DNA from: SABI01 sp963676605
GTDB taxonomy: Bacteria; Spirochaetota; Spirochaetia; Sphaerochaetales; Sphaerochaetaceae
NCBI GenBank assembly: GCA_963676605.2
Contig: CAXXSP010000047.1
Location: 76,026-140,025 of the forward strand
DNA: 64,000 nt
Reading direction: 5' to 3'
The position numbers and the translations under genes are program-made. Below the pieces are notes generated by a model. It worked only from the letters and a program-made list of their open reading frames with translations, made no database searches and was not told where the DNA came from. This document shows, piece after piece, positions 60,025-64,000 of this stretch (the first letter of the stretch is position 1; every line of letters begins with the position of its first letter).

Positions 60025-61149
60025 TTATTCGAAATCGAATGAGTAATCGAGCGTATAGGCATCGCGCAGTTCAACCATCATCTTCTGGAGTGAGGGAGGA
60101 ACCGGGCATCCGTGTTCCTTGCGGTACTGGAAAGCTTCCCATTCCTTCTCTCCCGCCGTATAGATTCTCTCCTCACCGGGGGCCTTCTGAGAGGCTCTGA
60201 TCTGCCGGCAGATCGTACCTGCAATACCTTTGAAGATCTCAAGTCCCATGAACCGGGCAGGATCGATGGCAATGAAGAAGTGTCCAAGAGGATAGGGAAT
60301 CGGATTGTGATTCTCATCGAATCCATTCAGTTCCTTCATGAAAGCTCCGTCCTGAAGGGCTGCAGAGAGAATCTCGACAACCATCGCATAGCCGAAGCCC
60401 TTGTAGCCTCCTGTCTGATCCCCTATTCCGCCGAGCGGAGTGAGAGCCGCATCACCGGTCGTCAGGTCCTTGAGAACCTGAAGGGTATCGGTACGGGTTG
60501 TTCCGTCGTGCCCGATCACCCAGCCTGGAGGGAGCTCTTTTCCAGCTCTTCCGTATACCTCGATCTTCCCTCTCTGGGAGACGCTGGTAGCGCAGTCAAG
60601 GACAAAGGGGAAATCCTCATCTGTCGGAATACCAAAGGTGAGGGGATTGGTGCCCATCATATTCTCCACCCCGAAGGTGGGAGCGATGGATGGACGTGCA
60701 TTCGTCCCGGTAACACCTATCATGCCTGCGTCAGTCGCCATGGTGACATAGTAACCTGCGATACCGTAGTGGTTGGAGTTTCTCACGGCAACCATTCCCA
60801 TACCGTAGGTCTTCGCCTTCTCGATGGCCATCTCCATAGCCTTCTTTCCGACGACATGCCCCATGCCGTTATGACCGTCAAGGACAGCGGTGGTCATGTC
60901 ATCCTTGAGAACTTCTATCTCAGTGACGGGATTCATGATCCCGATATTGATCCTGTCGATGTAAATAGGTTTCAGACGTCCGATACCGTGGGAATCGATT
61001 CCCCTCTTATCACTTTCAATCAGTACATCACCGATGATTGCGGCGTCTTCTTCCTTGATTCCGACCGCTTTGAGCGCATCAACCATAAAACGTTCAAGGG
61101 TCTCGAAATCGAGCCAGGCACAATCCTTATACGCATCTGCATACGACAT
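60025..61149 (-). CDS. Malate/L-lactate dehydrogenase family protein (Ldh_2 fold)
   Basis: A 374-residue NAD(P)-dependent dehydrogenase of the YiaK/ComC/malate dehydrogenase family, distinct from Rossmann-type enzymes. Signatures are DKRGIDSHGIGRL, the catalytic His in RNSNHYGIAGYY, ENMMGTNPLTFGIPT and GGYKGFGYAMVVEIL. The ATG at 61149 lies six bases after AGGAGG; an in-frame TTG two codons earlier is less likely. That ribosome site overlaps the TAG stop of deoR. Position before the malic enzyme gene suggests that malate or a related hydroxy acid is the substrate. Confidence 0.9.
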   Translation of the reverse strand: MSYADAYKDCAWLDFETLERFMVDALKAVGIKEEDAAIIGDVLIESDKRGIDSHGIGRLKPIYIDRINIGIMNPVTEIEVLKDDMTTAVLDGHNGMGHVVGKKAMEMAIEKAKTYGMGMVAVRNSNHYGIAGYYVTMATDAGMIGVTGTNARPSIAPTFGVENMMGTNPLTFGIPTDEDFPFVLDCATSVSQRGKIEVYGRAGKELPPGWVIGHDGTTRTDTLQVLKDLTTGDAALTPLGGIGDQTGGYKGFGYAMVVEILSAALQDGAFMKELNGFDENHNPIPYPLGHFFIAIDPARFMGLEIFKGIAGTICRQIRASQKAPGEERIYTAGEKEWEAFQYRKEHGCPVPPSLQKMMVELRDAYTLDYSFDFE

Positions 61150-61159
61150 GAACAACCTC

Positions 61160-61925
61160 CTAAGCTATCACGAGCGAGATATCTCTCTCTTTCAATTCTT
61201 CGCTATTCAGCAACCGTCCGCCATCTTCGTCGGTGATAAGCATATCGACCGAGGTGATAGAGGAAGTTACGAAATTTGATACTACACCTATTTTACTCCC
61301 ATCGGCTACCACTATGACCGAGCCGACGGGTTCTTTCTATCATCTGCCGGCTGGTTTCAGCCTCTTCTATGACCGGGGTCGTCAGACCCGAAGTGATGCT
61401 GATACCGTCAACTCCTATGATCGCCTTATTCGCATAGACCTGCTGTATGAGCTGGGAAGAGAGGGAGCCTGATACACTGTGAGAGCGTGACCGGTAGACT
61501 CCCCCTATGCAGACAAGGGTGAACAGTGCCCCTTCATGAATGATACGGGTCGCATCCAGGTTGTTCGTGACAATGGTGATCTGTTTACCGGCAAGAGCCC
61601 GAATGACTTCGAAGGTGGTTGATCCACTGTTGATGAAGAGAGTATCTCCGTCCTCGATATATTCTGCCGCCTTTCGTGCTATAGAGATTTTCTGCTCTCT
61701 CTGTTCTGCGGATTTATCACTGTACAGGGGTTCTATGGAGAGAGAACGCTTTATCGTCGCTCCTCCGTGGGTCCGTTCGATCAGGTTATCGGAGGCAAGC
61801 TGATCGAGATCTCTCCTGACTGTGAGCTCGCTGACACCGAAACGCTCGCTGAGTTCATGCACTTCGACAGCATGATCCTTACGAATGAGTTCCATGATAC
61901 GTCTCTGTCTGTCTGCGGGTATCAT
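61160..61925 (-). pseudogene. DeoR family transcriptional regulator, broken by one +1 frameshift
   Basis: Two frames join into one DeoR-type regulator. The N-terminal winged helix (HELSERFGVSELTVRRDLDQL, then IERTHGGA) is complete. The sugar-phosphate-like sensor domain has FINSGSTTFEVIRAL and VTNNLDATRI. The first frame stops after ERTRRLG; the rest (SVIVVADGSKIGVVSNFVTS) is found in the next frame up to the stop at 61160. One extra base in the run at 61328-61330 explains it, and repair gives 254 residues, the family norm. It heads the operon with the dehydrogenase and malic enzyme. Three copies of a site for it lie upstream. Confidence 0.87.
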
Positions 61926-61942
61926 ACGATTTCCTTCTCAAA

Positions 61943-62044
61943 TTTGAATGTTTCTGAATTATACAGTGTGTTTTTACCAGTTGTCAACAAGAAAACATTC
62001 AAATTACCTCATATATAAACATCAATACTGCAAAAACATTCAAA
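61943..62044. promoter_or_regulatory. Three AAACATTCAAA operator copies before deoR
   Basis: AAACATTCAAA occurs at 61993-62003 and 62034-62044 and inverted at 61943-61953. One copy lies just downstream of the -10 element and two upstream, a layout that suits cooperative or looping repression by the DeoR protein. Confidence 0.7.
61958..61987 (-). promoter_or_regulatory. Consensus promoter of the deoR operon
   Basis: On the minus strand TTGACA (61987-61982) and TATAAT (61963-61958) are separated by 18 bases. Transcription would begin near 61951, inside the inverted operator copy. Confidence 0.88.
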
Positions 62045-62066
62045 CTCACACACGCTACCATCGGGG

Positions 62067-62095
62067 TTGCATATCCTTCTCTTTTCTGCTATCTT
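62067..62095 (+). promoter_or_regulatory. Promoter of tRNA-Cys
   Basis: TTGCAT (62067-62072) and TATCTT (62090-62095) are 17 bases apart, with TGC before the -10. The transcript would start about six bases before the mature tRNA. Confidence 0.8.
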
Positions 62096-62107
62096 CCATG
62101 TGTTAAC

Positions 62108-62179
62108 GGTGCCGTACCCAAGTGGTAAGGGACAGGTCTGCAAAACCTCCATGCATCGGTTCGAATCCGATCGGCACCT
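62108..62179 (+). tRNA. tRNA-Cys (anticodon GCA)
   Basis: The acceptor arms GGTGCCG (62108-62114) and CGGCACC (62172-62178) pair fully, with discriminator T at 62179, the known Cys identity base. The D arm is CCCAAGTGGTAAGGG, the anticodon loop is CTGCAAA and the T loop is GGTTCGAATCC. CCA is not encoded. A terminator hairpin follows directly, so it is transcribed alone. Confidence 0.97.
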
Positions 62180-62186
62180 CAACTTA

Positions 62187-62218
62187 AAAAGGTTCCACCT
62201 GCCACGGTGGAACCTTTT
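62187..62218. terminator. Bidirectional terminator between tRNA-Cys and the Crp-type gene
   Basis: AAAAGGTTCCACC (62187-62199) and GGTGGAACCTTTT (62206-62218) pair perfectly around a six-base loop. T runs are present on both strands, so it can serve both convergent genes. Confidence 0.92.
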
Positions 62219-62241
62219 GCTTTTCCGGAAGACACGTGTCG

Positions 62242-62880
62242 CTATCCGATCTCTGAACTCAGATCTTCGAGTGCTTCCTTCTGTACAATCTCTATTCCTC
62301 CGGAAACTCTTTTCAGGATATTCTCATCAACGAGGTGTGCCACCACTCTTCCCAGATGCCGCTGTGTGGTTCCCATGAGGGCGGAAATCTCGCCCATCCT
62401 CCCCGAAGAAACGAACGTATCTTCGGTTGAGCAGAGATAGAATGCTAGACGGTTTACCAGAGGGTAGCCCGCATTACGTGCAGCTGTAAAGGAACTGCTC
62501 CTCAGCTTCTCTGCAAGAGCTGAAGCCAATACCCTGTCAACGTCGGAACCTGCTTCATCCAGAGTATGAACTTTCCTGAAACTTATCGTACCGGCCGTTA
62601 CTTCTGTAAGACACTGAACAGAACAGGTAGCTTTACAGCTCAGGTAGTACTCGACATCGCCCACGATGTCACCGGCGGAGTTCACCTGATACATCAGAGA
62701 TCTTCCGTTCGCAAGGTGCTGACTCACTGAGGCCTTCCCGCTGAGAATGAAGAAGAGTCGGTTCATTTCATCCTCCTCCTTCACGATCCATTCTCCTGAA
62801 GCGTACTTTTTATATTCAAGGTAGGGAAGAAAAGAGGAAAAATCAGGAAAAAGAGAAAGAAACGAACCTGATGCGGACAT
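62242..62880 (-). CDS. Crp/Fnr family regulator (YeiL-like)
   Basis: A 212-residue regulator with a cyclic-nucleotide-binding-type barrel (about residues 20-120: YASGEWIVKEEDEMNRLFFILSG) and a C-terminal winged helix (GRMGEISALMGTTQRHLGRVVAHL). Cys residues in LSCKATCSVQC lie in the barrel end and may bind metal or a cluster, as in YeiL. AGGAGG stands before the ATG. It is divergent from a YdcZ-like transporter gene, and this pairing is common for the family. Confidence 0.9.
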   Translation of the reverse strand: MSASGSFLSLFPDFSSFLPYLEYKKYASGEWIVKEEDEMNRLFFILSGKASVSQHLANGRSLMYQVNSAGDIVGDVEYYLSCKATCSVQCLTEVTAGTISFRKVHTLDEAGSDVDRVLASALAEKLRSSSFTAARNAGYPLVNRLAFYLCSTEDTFVSSGRMGEISALMGTTQRHLGRVVAHLVDENILKRVSGGIEIVQKEALEDLSSEIG

Positions 62881-62945
62881 ATGTCCTCCTTATGTTGAAG
62901 CATATCATATATACCTGAAGAAAAGAATCGAACCGGAGGGGTGAG

Positions 62946-63827
62946 GTGGCGTATATTCTGATATCTATTCTGATCGGGGGAAGCATCTCCATCATGATCA
63001 GCATCAATGGCGAGCTCTCTTCACTCGCCGGCCAGATCGCAGCCCTCACTGTCATCTACGTCGTCGGTCTGAGCACCTCCTCCCTCATCCAGCCGATCAC
63101 AAAGAAGGTGAACCCCGGCGGGGGCAGAAGGCCTCCTTTCTACTATTTCATTACAGGATCTCTCGGTCTCATCATTGTCTCGCTGAACAATGCGACTTTC
63201 TCTATCGGAGGAGTCGTTCTCGTCCTGAGCGGCATGCTGGCCGGGCAGAGCCTGGTCGCCTTCCTCTCTGATCTGTTCAGGAATGAGAAACCCGGCAGGA
63301 GAACAATCATCACCGACCTGATCTCCCTTCTCCTCATTGCCTCAGGTGTTGCAGCAGTGGGATTCGCCTACAGGATACCGCTCAGCGGTATTCTTCTCTC
63401 CTGGATCCCCGGTATGATACTCATGCTTCAGATTCTGATGAACGCCTCCCTGGCTTCCTATTATGGAGACATGAGAACCCTTCAGATCAACTATGCATCA
63501 GGTCTCGCTGTGATACTGATCATTGCCCTTACGCGGGGAGTCTTCGAGGCCTCTCTGTGGGGTACCCTCTCCGCAATACCTCTTCCCTTCCTTCTCGGCG
63601 GAGGCATGCTCGGTGTCCTGAATATGGGGGCACAGAATCTCCTGGTGAGGAAGATGAGCGCTCTCGTCCTGGTTCTCGGCACCTATGCAGGAGAATTCTC
63701 GATGGGGATCATCATCGATGCGTTCCTTGGAAAGAAGTTCAGCCTCATCCACGCTGCAGGACTGACTCTCGTTCTGGGTGGTCTTGCACTCAGAACCGTA
63801 GCGAATTCCTCCACTGTGGACAGCTAA
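62946..63827 (+). CDS. DMT superfamily transporter, YdcZ/DUF606 type
   Basis: A 293-residue membrane protein with about ten predicted segments. It looks like two DUF606 (YdcZ) units joined: the first with SISIMISINGELSSLAGQ and GGVVLVLSGMLAGQSLVAF, the second with LMLQILMNASLASYYG and a later LGTYAGEFSMGIIIDAFLG. The start is a GTG with GGAGG ahead. Substrate is unknown. It is controlled most likely by the divergent Crp-type gene 65 bases away. Confidence 0.88.
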   Translation: MAYILISILIGGSISIMISINGELSSLAGQIAALTVIYVVGLSTSSLIQPITKKVNPGGGRRPPFYYFITGSLGLIIVSLNNATFSIGGVVLVLSGMLAGQSLVAFLSDLFRNEKPGRRTIITDLISLLLIASGVAAVGFAYRIPLSGILLSWIPGMILMLQILMNASLASYYGDMRTLQINYASGLAVILIIALTRGVFEASLWGTLSAIPLPFLLGGGMLGVLNMGAQNLLVRKMSALVLVLGTYAGEFSMGIIIDAFLGKKFSLIHAAGLTLVLGGLALRTVANSSTVDS

Positions 63828-63899
63828 ACAGACCATCAAGAGTGAATATTACTATTAATTCCATTTTTCTTATATTTGAGAGCAGGTACGCTGTATCGA

Positions 63900-63929
63900 T
63901 TTCGACACTTCTCTGATATACTGTCGAAA
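63900..63929 (+). promoter_or_regulatory. Inverted repeat and extended -10 upstream of a gene cut by the window edge
   Basis: TTTCGACA (63900-63907) and TGTCGAAA (63922-63929) form a perfect inverted repeat with a 14-base spacer. The spacer contains TGATATACT, an extended -10 whose last base overlaps the right arm. It looks like a repressed promoter. Confidence 0.55.
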
Positions 63930-63987
63930 AACCAGGAACGATGGGAAACTGTGTTTCGTGGTATTGATTGAGAAAAGGTGAACCCCA

Positions 63988-64000
63988 GTGCTTGATTATC
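63988..64000 (+). CDS. Possible gene start cut off by the window edge
   Basis: A GTG at 63988, read as V/M-L-D-Y, is preceded by AAAGGTGA at a suitable distance. Only four codons are visible, so nothing can be said about the product. The promoter and inverted repeat before it support a real gene. Confidence 0.35.

Noticed and set aside
1..64000. CRISPR arrays, insertion sequences and prophage
   Set aside because: No regularly spaced repeats, transposase, integrase or phage structural genes were seen on either strand.

Overview
The window looks like a piece of chromosome from an anaerobic, fermentative spirochaete, most likely of the Sphaerochaeta/Treponema kind. The main clues are an archaeal/eukaryotic-type phenylalanyl-tRNA synthetase (short beta chain, alpha chain with winged-helix N-terminus), an EF-G of the mitochondrion-like type known from spirochaetes, and a signal peptide ending in AVFAGGASE. 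There is no rRNA, no complete mobile element and no CRISPR array. A single tRNA (Cys) is present. No database search was possible, so family names rest on recognised motifs.

Layout. 1-2.3 kb: end of a tripartite tricarboxylate carrier (TctA) and a 2-hydroxyacid dehydrogenase. 2.3-6.8 kb: a P-loop protein, EF-G, HIT protein, zinc-ribbon protein and Bcp peroxiredoxin. 7-8.4 kb: an AlbA_2/Schlafen-type regulator under a repeated operator. 8.5-11.8 kb: pheS-pheT. 12.2-12.8 kb: a Phd/PIN toxin-antitoxin pair. 13.2-28.6 kb: a large peptide-uptake and amino-acid catabolism region (C-S lyase, oligopeptide-binding protein, two M20-M24 peptidase pairs, Dpp-type ABC transporter, RidA, YheO-type regulator, aminotransferase, third M24 protein). 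28.8-32.3 kb: small orphan genes, an AbiL/RloAB-like defence pair and a DUF2889 protein.

32.4-43 kb holds an amino-acid/Na+ symporter, a homocitrate/isopropylmalate-synthase-like enzyme, a fusion of a formyltransferase-like domain to an NDP-forming acyl-CoA synthetase, a MerR-XRE-cupin regulator, an aminotransferase, formate-tetrahydrofolate ligase and a formate channel. Together these suggest amino-acid fermentation through C1 units. 43.3-51.6 kb: purine genes (purH, hpt, a second phosphoribosyltransferase, purA, purB) with an E1 alpha/beta pair and a flavin reductase between them. 51.6-53.4 kb: VTT membrane protein and AlaX editing protein. 53.5-57.2 kb: a tight operon under an Rrf2 regulator encoding a binding-protein-like protein with no signal peptide, a HypB/UreG-like GTPase, an ABC ATPase with no permease, and a small zinc-ribbon protein. 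I do not recognise this as a described system, and it is the strongest candidate for something new. 57.3-64 kb: a hypothetical protein, an SDR, a DeoR-malate/lactate dehydrogenase-malic enzyme operon with three operator copies, tRNA-Cys, a Crp-type regulator and a YdcZ-like transporter.

Four genes are broken by nine single-base changes, every one an extra base. Eight lie within about 2.9 kb (13.56-16.48 kb) and one is in deoR. Removing one base at each site restores reading frames of normal family length. Sequencing or assembly insertion error is therefore more likely than gene decay, though only reads can settle it.
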